64,000 bases of DNA from Acheta domesticus (Eukaryota; Arthropoda; Insecta; Orthoptera; Gryllidae). Positions within the stretch are counted from its first letter, which is position 1. Each line of letters begins with the position of its first letter. The stretch is from positions 2,519,371-2,583,370 of the forward strand of contig JAHLJT010000631.1 of assembly GCA_031308135.1 (NCBI GenBank). The letters are read 5' to 3'. Made by a program: the position numbers and the translations under genes. The notes beneath the pieces were generated by a model. That model was not told where the DNA came from, made no database searches, and saw only the letters and a program-made list of their open reading frames with translations. Of the stretch, positions 30,971 through 42,720 are shown one piece after another.

Positions 30971-31941
30971 CTGAAACCCACAAAACATTTAAGGATAAAC
31001 TGAAAAAATACTGTTTATTGGTCTGTATTTTTCAATTAGTGTTGAATGTTACGCTGTATACACTGAGAAGTTATTAACTACAAACATGTACTGAAATTAA
31101 AATTAAGTGCGATGATTGTGATAGAATAGTGATTATCAGAGAGGGTTGAAGTGTGTAATAGAAGTGTATTGGGATAGGCATAGCAAGTCTAATAAAACAA
31201 AAAAATGAAAGAAAATAAAAAGGAATATTATTGCCGTAAAAATGGAAGAAACAGAAAAGTCTACTAATGTAATTATTTTTCAAGAGAGACATTTCCATAA
31301 CTCCTGTTTTAACATAATTTTCTCAATACATTTCTTGTCATATTAAAACATTAAATTAAATGTTTACACGAATTTGCTTCAATAACTCACAGAACATTAT
31401 AAAAACAGTTAAAAATATCTACAATTATTTACCATTAAATAATAATACTAAATTTAAAGAAATTTTCAGAAAATCTAACAATTTTTAAGGGAAATTAATA
31501 CAGTAATTGTTGGATTATATTACATCCATTGCGCGGTAGCGCGGAAGGACAGCTGACCTTGCTGATATCCTATTCGTGAGTCGCCGCACCTTGTCGGAAA
31601 ACGAGAATAGCCTAAGACTTCACTGAAAACGAGAATGTTCGTCGATTACGGGACTTTCTTACACGATACAAGCAACTGTCAATCGCTAATTTATTCTAAT
31701 CGGACCATAACAACTTACAGAACATTAATCACACAAATAATTCACCTTACAACAAAATACACTTACACTTCATCTCTGTTTCCTCAATATTATTACTATC
31801 AATATCATCAACCAAAATATATTCTACCTGTCAGTTCAAAGTAACAAAAATTTACAAACGCCCCGCAGTCCAATTATAATTAGTAATCTGAAAACAAACG
31901 AAATGTACTTACATTACATACTTCATATTAAACATTCTTTC
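30971..31941. other. Intron or intergenic; no further exon seen
   Basis: This would be the intron upstream of the RhoGAP exon. No earlier RhoGAP exon was recognised, and open frames at 31074-31298 and 31635-31844 lack motifs. Confidence 0.4.
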
Positions 31942-34085
31942 TTTCTTTTTTTTTATTTACGTCAAAAACAGTTTAAAACTGTGTGTGACGAGCTATGGGG
32001 AGAAGTGAATTTTGTGCACGTTTTCATAATTCTGCGATCTCTATCCTAAACCATATTCTTGTCGAATTTTGAATGCAGAAAAAGAGCGGGTTTTTCAACT
32101 GTTGTTGACAAAAATATTCGCTCCTATACAGGGTGTCCCACCAACTATGGACCACCCCCATAACTTCTAAACCGTTCAGGATATCGAAATGCAGTTTTCG
32201 CTGAATAATGCAGAATTATGGGGCAAGTAACATGCCGTAGAGAAATTGTCTATAATACTTTTAGTTTTCGATAAATTTAATCATCTTCGATTTTTTAAAT
32301 GGAACTATATATTTTTCTCACCAGCAATGGATAGATCCTGAAAAGAGGAATAAAATGATGTATTATATGCTAGTATTTTGATAGTAATTTGCGTTTAAAA
32401 TTAGACATTCTGATACGTGATTTTGAATGAACGGACAATATTTCATGTAGCGGCCCTTACAATAGTCGCTTTCGGGGAAAATGGCCTTCGCGGCGTCAAG
32501 AATGTTGCGTTGAGAGAGAAGACTGAAAAGGGTGGCAATGAGAGATAAGAGGCCTAACTACGGCAATCCAGGGTCTTAACACAAAAGTCACGTTAAAAAT
32601 TACCAATTATAACGATCAGAATGACAGATTTTTTTCCATTCATTTATCTGCATTTAACTTGTCTTCTTTAGCAATAAATATCATTTTCTAACTTGAGAAG
32701 AATGCAACCACCGTCTGTTCGTTGAATATCATTTTTAATTAAAATGATCATTCGTCCACTTCGCAATCATACCTCTACTGCTCTTCATAAATGAAAAAGA
32801 AAACAGTACACTTCCGTCTTTTGCCGTGGATTTTCAAGTTTGAGGCAGTACATGTCATGAAATGAGAAACTCTGCAATCAATATTAGCAATCGAGACTAC
32901 AGATTTACATCTGTGTTAAAGTTTAGTAAATTGACACTGATAGTCTGTTAAGTGTGTTTCAAAATTTTTATTGCTTTGTTATTTTGGTACGTGTTTAAAT
33001 AAGACGTTTATGAAGAGAAAATGCAAAGAGAAAACGTCTATCTCTCTACTATTTGATAAATTAATCAAGACATTACAATAACAATTTTTAAGCATTCATT
33101 CCCTTCCCTTGTTTTAAAATGATTGCTGGTTTGTGCCATAACACACTCAGATCGATTTTTGCAAGTTTGAAAAGAACCTTTATTATTATCGTCCTTCTGC
33201 TACAAATTATTTTTATTTTGTTCTTTTCGATGAACGTTGCTTTGGAATTTCATTAGAAGAAAAGTTCAATTCAGGTGAACAAATGGGAAAAAACGTCTTT
33301 CTGATCGGTAATATTGATGTTTGTTCATATGATCTTCATGTCAAGACCGTGAATTGCTGTAGTTACGCCTCTATCCCTCATGGCCACCCCTCTCATACTC
33401 CTTGTCTCCACGAAACAGTCTCGACGCCGCGAAGGTCTTTCACCAACGGCGACTATGGCAAGGGCTGCTACACGAAATATTGTCCGTTTCATTCAAAATC
33501 ACATATCAGAAAGTCTAATTTTATACGCAAATTACTATCAAAATACTAGCATATGATACATCATTTTATTCCTCTTTTCAGGATCTATCCATTGCTGGTG
33601 AGAAAAATATATAGTTCCATTTAAAAAATCAAAGATGATTAAATTGATCGAAAACTAAAAGTATTATAGACAATTTCTCTACGGCATGTTACTTGCCCCA
33701 TGATTCTGCATTATTCAGCGAAAACTGCATTTCGATATCCTGAACCATTTAGAAGTTATGGGGTGGTCCATAGTTGGTGGGACACCCTGTATAATAAAAT
33801 ATATTTTCAAAGGTAAATTAGCTATGAATTTGTGCCCTTAACCCTCATCATATTCTTCATGAAAGAATAATACTTTTTGCCGCGACAATATGGAAAAAAA
33901 TAATTTCAATAACTATATTTCCCACTGAAATTCAGCAGAAGTGCACAAATAATGAAGTTACATTTATGTCCAGAAGCAAAACAAGGGACCATCTCAACAT
34001 TTGCTCAAAGGATCAGGGAAACTGGACGAAAAACCTGATCGAGATGGGGGCCATCAACCCAGAAGCTGTGGTACAGTACTTTCAG
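31942..34085 (-). mobile_element. LINE-a copy 3 (minus), split by family-C element
   Basis: 31942-32128 carries the LINE-a 3' end and 33790-34085 continues the same 3' UTR without loss, so the two parts form one insertion split by the TIR element at 32129-33789. The 5' end fades at about 34085, beyond GGCCATCAACCCAGAAGCTG. Confidence 0.9.
32129..33789. mobile_element. TIR element family C, copy 1
   Basis: Begins CAGGGTGTCCCACCAACTAT and ends with the exact inverse ATAGTTGGTGGGACACCCTG. It is 1661 bp long with TIR arms of about 430 bp, flanked by TA (32127-32128 and 33790-33791). LINE-a copies 1, 2 and 4 show the undisturbed CTCCTATATAATAAAAT at the same place, confirming insertion with TA duplication. 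The interior has no transposase, so it is non-autonomous. The TA target and TIR design fit a Tc1/mariner-like or related superfamily (inference). Confidence 0.92.
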
Positions 34086-34494
34086 TGATGACATTAAACA
34101 TCTCAGTCATTATGATAAAATAAGTATTTGTTATCCATGTACGTGTAAAGATCTTGAAATGAAATTCTTTTTGTGATAACTTTACTTTGGCTCTACTTCC
34201 GTGCTATGTAATCGCAAGGGTTCTGCTAAAAAATAACAAAGTTCATTAAATACTTACAATTGGTAATAATCGTAATTTTGTTGGTATTAACAATTACAGA
34301 TCAAGCACGATCTTGCAACACACACGCAAAGCAATACGTTCTCAATGTTCTGCCATCTTACCTCTACCCCTTCCCGCCAATTTGTGAAGATGCGCATGAC
34401 CCCATCCTGCTGATTTTATTCTAGCCGGGAATTTCAAACAACGCGTATTTCCTAGCTTTTTATTAATAAAAGAAAGCTGCGATCTATTCAATAT
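34086..34494. other. Spacer; ends in a 40-bp flank shared with 62966-63003
   Basis: No gene. The last 40-50 bp (TTATTAATAAAAGAAAGCTG then CGATCTATTCAATATA) recur before the family-B element at 63004. Confidence 0.6.
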
Positions 34495-34495
34495 A

Positions 34496-36228
34496 CAGTG
34501 TGTCCCACCAACTATGGACCGCCCCCATAACTTCTAAACGGTTCGGGATATCGAAATACAGTTTTAGTTGAATAATGCGGAATCATGGGGCAAGTAACAT
34601 GCCGTAGAGAAATTGTATATAATATTTTTAGTTTCCGAGAAATATAATCATATTTGATTTTTTAAATGGAACTATATATTTTTCTCACCAGCAATGAATA
34701 GAACATGAAAAGAGGAATTAAATGATGTATCATATGCTAGTTGATTTGAAGTAATATAGATAGTAATTTGCGTATAAAATTAGACTTTGTGATATGTGAT
34801 TTTGAATGAAACGGACAATACTTCGTGTAGCAGCCCTTGCAACAGTCGCCGTTGGTGAACGCTTGGTGAAAGACCTTCGCGGCGTCGAGACTGTTTCGTG
34901 GACACAGGGAGTGTGAGAGAGGTGGCCGTGGGGGATAGAGGCATAACTACAGCAATTCATGGTCTTGACATTAAATACTTACAATTACAATACTTACAAA
35001 GATCATATGAACAAACATCAATATTACGGATCAGAAAGTCCCCATTTGTTCATCTGAAAGGTTTTTTCCCCATTTGTTCATCTGAACTGAACTTTTCTTC
35101 TAATGAAATTCCAAAGCAACGTTCATCGAAAAGAATAAAATAAAAATATTTTGTAGCGGAAGGTCGATAATAATGAAGGCCCTTTTCAAACTTACAAAAA
35201 TCGAGAACCAAGCTGTGTGTTATGGCAGAAACAAGCTGTCATTTTAATACATGCGAATGGAATGAATGCTTCAAGATTTTTATTGTAATATCTTGATAAG
35301 TTTATCAAATAATAGATAGGTAGACATTTTCTCTTGTTATTTACTCTTAATAAACGCCTTTTTTAAACACCACCAAAAGAAAAAAGCAATACAAATTTGG
35401 AACACTCTTAACAGATTGTCCGTGTAAATTTACTAAACTTTAACACAAATGCACATATGCAGTCACGACTGCTAATACTGATTGGAGAGTAATGTCATAA
35501 GTAACTTCATAATGCCACGTGCTGCCTCAAACTTGAAAATCCACGGCAGAAGATGGAAGTGTACAGTTTTCTTTTCCATTTATGAAGAGCAGTAGAGGTA
35601 TGGTTGCGAAGTGGACGAATTAAAAGTGAAATTTTCCAACGAAGAGACGGTGGTTGCATTCTTGTCAAGTTTGAAAATGATATTTATTGCTAAAGAAGAC
35701 AAGTTAAATGCAGATAAATCAATGGAAAAAAATCTCTCATTCCGATCATTAAAATTGATGTTTTTAATGTGACTTTTGTGCAAAGGTCATGGGTTGCTGT
35801 AGTGAGGCCTCTTACCCTCATTGCCACCCCTCCCAGTCATCTCTTTCCTCGCAACAGTCTCGACGCCGCGAAGGCCATTTTCCCCGAAGGCGACTGTTGC
35901 AAGGGCTGCTACACGAAGTATTGTCCGTTTCATTCAAAATCACGAATAAGAAAGTAATTTTATACGCAAATTACTAACAAAATACTAGCATATGATACAT
36001 CATTTTATTCCTCTTTTCATGATCTATCCATTGCTGGTGAGAAAAATATATAGTTCCATTTAAAAAATCAAAGATGATTAACTATCTCGAAAACTAAAAA
36101 TATTATAGACAATTTCTTTACGGCTTGTTACTTGCCCCATGATTCTGCATTATTCAGCGAAAACTGCATTTCGATATGTTGAACCGTCTAAAAGTTATGG
36201 GGGTGGTCCATAGTTGGTGGGACACCTG
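34496..36228. mobile_element. TIR element family C, copy 2 (opposite orientation)
   Basis: Begins CAGTGTGTCCCACCAACTAT and ends ATAGTTGGTGGGACACCTG, with TA on both sides (34494-34495 and 36229-36230). The left arm and adjacent interior match the right part of copy 1 read in reverse (shared CAAACATCAATATTAC, GAACTTTTCTTCTAATGAAA and GCAACGTTCATCGAAAAGAA), so the two copies are in opposite orientation about 0.7 kb apart. No transposase is encoded. Open frames at both ends are arm sequence. Confidence 0.9.
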
Positions 36229-36230
36229 TA

Positions 36231-36789
36231 TAATTTCCTCCACTCCTAATTTTTTTCTCTTTTTTTTGGTACCTCATTTGTTTAAAGCCGTTCACTGAGG
36301 CGAATATTAGGGACATCAAAATCAGCCTTTTTACAGAAATAATATATATGATATCTTGAACTAGTATATATCTTGGTTTATATTTATTTTCTTAAAAATA
36401 TTGACTTATTAGTAATATGTGTTAAAAGTTCTCAGATATTGCATTCTCTAGCACGAAGTAGAAACGTGCGTTAATATTTCCTTGGCGTAATGATCAATGC
36501 TTGTACAGCTGCAGTTTCTGTTTACATATGAATTTCCATTATAAGTTGGCAAAATTTATTAAATATCTCTATACGATACATCAACCCGTGTAATTGATCC
36601 GACTCGCCGCCTTCTCACGAAGTTTTCTCACCCCTGCTTCCCGCCTGTGAATCGAGTGACTTCGCTAAGCTGATATCGCCGCGTGCCCCAAACCTTTGCG
36701 AAGGCCATTCGCGTGCTCGTTCGTCTGACGGTCCTGGCTTACGACGTTGCATCACTCGGCAAACTGCGAACTCGAAAACTTCTAAAAGT
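36231..36789. other. No gene seen
   Basis: Short open frames only. Confidence 0.5.
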
Positions 36790-37270
36790 TTCAAAAAATG
36801 TGCGTGACATTAATAAAAGAACTAATTATGGAGAACAAATTTTACTTGAAGGAAAAAATCTCTATCTTCAATATTATAGTTGTAGGAAGACGCCGAAAAT
36901 ATTTTAATTTTTGCAATTTTCGAAAAATCAGGGATTTCATCAAAATCAGACCTGCGCCAGTTTCCTGAGCGTCCTTTGGTCTATCAGAGGTCAGAGTTTA
37001 ATAAAAAAATTGGAGTAATTTTTGAGAAAATTTTGGAAACGTTGCTGAAGCTTCGTAAAAAGTACCCCAAAATCAAAATATCCTTTTCAAACTCAAGGGG
37101 CCTCGCGTTCACTTAAATCGATTGGGGAAACTCAATTTTAGAGAGAAAATCGACTGAATGTTCTTGGTGCTAGCGGAGTCCACAGACGGACGGACAGGCG
37201 TTTAGCCGTCAATCGATTTTTCGGTTTCAAGGACCCAGAAAACATGGATTCTGACTGCACAACATGTTAG
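36790..37270 (+). repeat. Dispersed repeat family R, copy 1
   Basis: Contains GTTGTAGGAAGACGCCGAAA, CAATTTTCGAAAAATCAG, AAAAAGTACCCCAAAATC, TCAAGGGGCC, CAGACGGACGGACAG, GTCAATCGATTTTTCGGT and TTCAAGGACCCAGAAAACAT. The same order is seen at 48690-49310, and the end part at 61060-61350; an inverted piece lies at 46240-46340. Class unknown; no coding capacity. Confidence 0.75.
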
Positions 37271-37588
37271 AGGTTAATTTACTTTACAACATACGTAACA
37301 CGATACCACCACTTTTTCGTTACGGCAGTACGAGTTTTTCTGTCGAAATTTCACCGTGTACTGAAGCATGATTACAATACTTACTCTTCTTACGAAGTAA
37401 GGGCGATAGGCATTGAGTTTCAAGAAAAAATAGATTTTCTTGAGGGTGTTTTCCAAATCCATGATACTCATTCGTTAAAGCTTGAAGGGTCACTACGATT
37501 TGTGTTCAATCAGCAGTATTGTGAGATGAATTTGGAAGGTCGGGCATGAAAGATACGCATTCATTGAGTTTAAAATTTTTTAATTAAA
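37271..37588. other. No gene seen
   Basis: AT-rich spacer before the ACAGGGCTGCGA element. Confidence 0.5.
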
Positions 37589-39390
37589 CAGGGCTGCGAA
37601 AAAAAATTATTTTGGTCATATTGGCGCTTTTGGTTATGATGGGTAAGTTGAATTCATTTTGCTAATAATTAATAGACCTGAAATCCACTTTTCTCTAAAA
37701 CGTAAGATTTTTTGTAATTTCAAAGGAAAGACTAGTAAACAAAAGCTCTTCATTAATGAAAGTTTCAAGAAACACACAGTAAATAAACGATTTAAAACTA
37801 GATATACACTATTCTACTGAAGGAAAAGTAAGTATAAATATGTATACATGCTGTTCACATCTTATGCTTATTCATGACATACATTAATAATAATGTTATA
37901 TTTATACCAACAATATCAGGGACCGCTGACACTTTCTTTTGCTAAAATTTTGCCTCCTCGGTCGTTTTCTGTGCAATTTTACTCTTTCACACTTTAAAGA
38001 CCAACAGTCGTCTGCCATCATCACTTCAAAGTATCCGCCCTGATAACGTTTTTCCTTCTCTTCCAAGTCTTGATGAAACTTTTCTCCATGTTCATAATTG
38101 AAATCTCCCAGATTATAAGAGAAGAAATTAAGGTTGTTGTGGAGAAAATGGAGTTTGATGCTCATGTTACATCCTAAATTATTCATAGAAATTAGGATTT
38201 CATCCACTGTAAATTTGAAATCCAGATTTTTTTTTATTTCCTTGAAAATTGACGGAGACAGTTTTGAAACCTTACCAGGCCAGTCTTTCTTCATCACTCA
38301 TTAAAGTTTCAAAGTGTTTGTTGTTCATCAGATTTCTAATTTGAGGTCCATCAAAGATACTTTCTTTAAGCTTGATCTCTGAAAGAAAGGGAATTTTTGA
38401 TCAAATATATTTAAAGCAATCTCCATTCTCATTCAGAGCCTTGACAAACTTTAATCATACCAAGCTTGATATAGAATGGTGGCAAAACAATATTTTCACG
38501 ATTAACCAAACATGTTTTTTCATTTTTATCTTAGATATTCAAAGTACTTCTGATTGACCAATACCTACTGACCCAGTGCAATTCCTTGCTAACTCTGCTA
38601 ACCCATTCACACAGAAAGCAGGGGAACTTAGTAAATTCTAGTTGAAGACTCAACAATATTCCAATAACTTCCAAGTCACCGCAGACAACTTATTGGTGTT
38701 CTTCATAATTTTTTTTTTAATTCTTCCATATTTTCGTGTTTCCTTTAAATGAACAGAATGAGCTACTGGCACTGAGGCATTTTGATTTCTATTAGGAAAC
38801 AGAACAGCTTTGAGGCTGTGTTTTGAATAATCTATTAACAATCTCCATTGATTTCTGACATCTTATTCCAAATTTTGAAAGTACATCATGAATATTGTTG
38901 CATTATACAAACTGATCCTCTTTCGTGAAATAATCAAGGAACCCTTATCTCTTTCGATACCAGTAAAATGTGCCTGGAGCGAGCATATTTGTCTCTTTCA
39001 ACCGTGAGCCTAAAACCTGCGCCGATTCCTTTGAGAGGCCAAGATCTCACACCAAATCATTAAGATCTTCCTGATTAAACAACTGGGGTCTTCTATCTTC
39101 TTTGGGGAAATTAATAAAGTCCATATCACTATCACAGCAGTCTGAATAATCTGAAGATGTAGATGGGTTTGGTATAGGAATGTCAGGACCATGTGGTACG
39201 GGTCTAATGGCTAACGTATGTATGTTATTGTAATACATTGCCATCGTTCATTTGAAATTTAATCAATCGTAAATTTCACACTAACTGTGGGCGATGTGAA
39301 GACCCCGAATCCACATATTTAATCAAATTGCAACACCGACTCATCGTCACCCTCCTTTTAATCAAAAGCACCGAGTTGTCGCAGCCCTGT
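37588..39390 (-). mobile_element. Putative TIR element carrying the uncharacterised protein family
   Basis: ACAGGGCTGCGA at 37588-37599 and its inverse TCGCAGCCCTGT at 39379-39390 bracket the pseudogene at 37902-39244. A second copy of the right end, GTCGCAGCCCTGTG, lies at about 39537-39550. No target duplication was recognised around any pairing. The arrangement suggests that this protein family travels in a DNA transposon with ACAGGGCTGCGA ends, but one example is not proof. Confidence 0.55.
37902..39244 (-). pseudogene. Uncharacterised repeat-borne protein family, near full-length pseudogene
   Basis: Read 5' to 3' on the minus strand with several frame changes: LAIRPVPHGPDIPIPNPS and PQLFNQEDLNDLV (39047-39244), then DLGLSKESAQVLGSRLKETN and MLAPGTFYWYRKR, then WRLLIDYSKHSLKAVLFPNR and VPVAHSVHLKE (38650-38841), a gap, CLVNRENIVLPPFYIKLGMI, IFDGPQIRNLMNNKHFETLM, and finally LGCNMSIKLHFLHNNLNFF and HGEKFHQDLEEKEKRYQGG with MMADDCWSLK (37902-38297). 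The family hallmarks IDSSKRSLKxVLL and HGERFHQD ... RYQGxW ... MMADYCW are all present in altered form. The segment that normally links the first and second halves (the GDLKVIGxLLG and CFLCxWDSR part) appears lost between about 38650 and 38520. Function is not known to me. At least four frameshifts or stops make it dead. A second fragment is at 22120-22415. Confidence 0.8.
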
Positions 39391-39902
39391 GTTTACATAT
39401 GACATAGCGCGTGCTAATTTGAAAAACTCAAAATTCTGCAAAAACTGTTGTAGATAGAAAAAAAACTAAAATTATATATGTAATCACGATGAAAAACTTA
39501 TTCATAATCACCCATTTTCATTTAAAGGAGCAAATCGTCGCAGCCCTGTGTTATTCATACTTTGAAAAGCATAATATTTCAATATTAATGAAAAGTTCTT
39601 AAATTTCAAGGTCCCAATTGAGAAACAAATATATGGGTTCCTGATTGTGTTGAAATAATGAAATTTGAAAAGTATAGAAGAAAATTGAAATAAAAAAACT
39701 TAAAACATTATTTCCATGTGGATGCATAGAGAGTTCTTTTTGCAGACTATTGAAGGAGGTATTATAAGTGTTGAATTAGGGAGAGGATTTTTATGCCCTA
39801 AAAATCTTGAAATATGCCTTTAAAAATATGCATTTATGACCTAGAAATTCTGCAATATGTACTTTAATACGCAATTAAAATTAACAATATTTCATTGTTA
39901 AT
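39391..39902. other. No gene; extra TCGCAGCCCTG end
   Basis: Contains the second right-end copy at about 39537-39550 and otherwise AT-rich sequence. Confidence 0.5.
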
Positions 39903-40612
39903 ATTAATGAATTCACATATAATTCATGTACATTACTCTACAACACTTTGCCAGAAGACGTTAAACGATTAAATTCAATAGAAAAGTTTAAGTCCCAAGT
40001 AAAATCTTTTCTGATGCATAACTGTTTCTGTACAATTCGAGACTATACCGAGCATCAAAAAGGAAAGTAGAATTAATTTTAACAATGATAGTTAATGTAA
40101 TTATTTATCATTTGGACTGTATAATTCTAAAGAACCTGTAACAAGTATTGTACCACAGTTTCTGGGTTGATGGCCCCCATCTCGATCAGGTTTTTCGTCC
40201 AGTTTCCCTGATCCTTGAGCAAATGCTGAGATGGTCCCTTGTTTTGCTTCTGGACATAAATGTAACTTCATTATTTGTGCACGTCTTCTGAATTTCAGTG
40301 GGAAATATAGTTATTCAAATTATCGTTTTTCATATTATCGCGGCAAAAAGTATTATTCTTTCATGAAGAACATGAGGGTTCAGGGCAGGAATTTATAGCT
40401 AATTTACCTTTGAGAATATATTTTATTATATAGGAGCGAATATTTTGTCAACAAAACTCGAAAAAAAACTCTCTTTTCTGTATTCAAAATTCGACTAGAA
40501 TATGGTTTAGGATAGAGACCGCAGAATTATGAAAACGTGCACAAAATTCACTTCTCCCCATAGCTCGTCATACGCAGTTTTTAACTGTTTTTGACGTAAA
40601 TAAATAAAAATA
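39903..40612 (+). mobile_element. LINE-a copy 4
   Basis: Begins inside the ORF2 C-terminus (AATTCATGTACATTACTCTA then CAACACTTTGCCAGAAGACG) and runs through the stop and whole 3' UTR to GACGTAAATAAATAAAAATAAAA. It is very similar to copy 1, and more truncated at the 5' side. It shows the empty TATATAGGAGCG site at about 40428-40440. Confidence 0.92.
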
Positions 40613-42099
40613 AAATTGTCTCTATAAGCCTCTCTTAAAACTCAGGAGAAGCATGCTTAGAATAAAAAGATCTATTTTCGTGCAAACAATATAATCTACC
40701 CTACTTGGAGAAATAATTCGAGAGACAAATTCGAGAAACAAATGCGCGAGAGAAATTCATCTTAGCGAAGTACATTGAATGTCTTGTTGTATTTCTTCTG
40801 ACCGGTTTAAAAAATATATTATAAAGAAATATCCTACATTTGCATAAGTATATGATCTCAAAAATGAAAGTTTAAAAAAAGTTGCAAACTGTGACAAGCT
40901 GTTTCAAATCAATGAACGATCGTAAATAAATAAATTCTACGGAAAGATGAAACGTTTTAAAGATATGCAACGGGATTTCCTATCTTCCCTGTTTATTCCC
41001 CAAAATTGGGTTGCCAATGCAACGGATTCTTTACTTACTCACTTACTTTTAATACCAAAACATTATTATAAATCCCGGCGTTGCATAAATTTATTGGGTC
41101 GTGGGCTGTGGATGCCTCCATACGGACCTAGCTGAAAACAACATTTAATACAACAGCATGCACAGGGAAACAAATTACTGAAATAAGAACACTGGGTTTT
41201 CTTTTCAAAACATGAAAACAAGAACTTTAATTCGGTTATTCTTTCTAGCTGCGGCAACAATGTAACTAGTGACATCAGCTAAAGCTTGGCATAATTGTTA
41301 TGTTTCCATTTTTTTTAATAACTCACAATTAGTTGTAATACCAAAACATAATTAACCTCAATCAGCTGATCGTAAATCAAATACCAAAGAGGAATTCCTT
41401 TTATGCCAAATGAATTTAATATTATTCTAAAAATTTCCGCACGTACGTATTTATTCTTACAACAATGCAAAAATGAAAATTTATTAACTTTATACAATAC
41501 TGACTGAATGGTTCTTATTTTGTATTAACTTTACTTTGAATTCGCAAATTCTCTAGTTTCCATTAATGTTTATATCGTTTCTGGGTGTCGCGAAATCAGA
41601 TTTGGTTCAATTAGTAGCGTCGCGAGTGTTCACAGATGCGCCACTTTCCTGTTTGTTGTGAAGAGCAGCGCCGTTGCCAGTTCGGTTGATTTGCACGCGT
41701 CCACTCGCGTGCACCGCCGTCTTGCACGTCGATGTCTTGCACGGGCCGGTCTTCCTCAAAATAAACTCCTCCAGAATTTTTTTAAATAAAATTGTTAAAA
41801 CATTTCCGTCGAAAAATCACAGAGAAAATATACTTCTTCTTTCTTCTTTGAAAGAAAACAGTACCGCCTCACAAATGTTCACGTTTATCAACTGCTCAAC
41901 CCAGCACCAAGAAAATGTCTAAGTCCGAATAATTAAAAATTTATCAATCTGACGGACATGGATTCGATGTTGCCTCGACAACTCAACAAACCGAACTCTC
42001 TTCCAAAATCGCGTCGATTTAACATGATACCTCTGTTTTTTAAAAAAATGCCGGCGAACTTCCTTTCGCTTTTTTTCATTGTCGTCACCGTAAAATTTT
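40613..42099. other. No gene seen
   Basis: About 1.5 kb. 41590-41760 is somewhat GC-richer with a CACTCGCGTGCACCGCCG stretch, but no supported feature. Confidence 0.45.
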
Positions 42100-42720
42100 G
42101 TAAAATGTCTAATATTTGATGTTTTGAACTGGTTTCGGGTTCATTCGTTCCAGTTTGTGCCCAATGTCAGGATTATTTTGTCGAAACTGCCGTTTTCAAG
42201 ATATTTCGGGCCGAAGATCACGAATTTCCCTCTCGACATTCTACAACACTTCGTCGCTTGTTTTATCATATCATCCTCTTTTAATATTTATTTATTTCCA
42301 CCTTTCCAGTGTTCTATAAATTATTAAACCTAGTTATAAATTTTGCTGAGCTCATCTTACGATGACTCCCATCGTCTCTCGTTGTTTATTTAGCGTTTCT
42401 TTTCGAAATCTTAATAATTCATGGTGTGATGCTTTGGAATGTTCGAGTAGCTTTTTCCCGAACTCGTTTTCTTGCAATATTAAGAGAACCCGTCAACCGA
42501 TCACGTTCAAATAAACTTTATAATGTTCCTTTAATTTTCCTTCATCTACCAAAATGGTCACCGTTTCTGTCCAATTTTACAGAACCCCGAAAATTCCAAA
42601 ATTGTCAAATCCATTTTCTACAACGCGATGCTCTTTTGTCGTGTTTATATCGATTTCTGCCGCACTTTGTTTACATAACAGACTATAGATGGTGAATTAT
42701 TTATTCCATGTCCACACTTG
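42100..42720 (+). repeat. Old dispersed repeat (pair with 58740-59250)
   Basis: Blocks such as ACCCGTCAACCGATCACG / ACCCGTCGTCCGATCGCA, CAAAATTGTCAAATCCATTT / CAAAATTATCAAATATGATT and TCTTTTGTCGTGTTTATATC / TCTTTTGTCTTGTCACTATC occur in the same order in both places. Divergence is high. Open frames over it are unremarkable. Confidence 0.55.

Noticed and set aside
33283..33549. Recurring frames NCCSYASIPHGH at 33283-33549 and 34730-34960, with a related frame at 35789-35977
   Set aside because: They lie in the arms of the family-C TIR element; the similarity is due to the inverted repeats.
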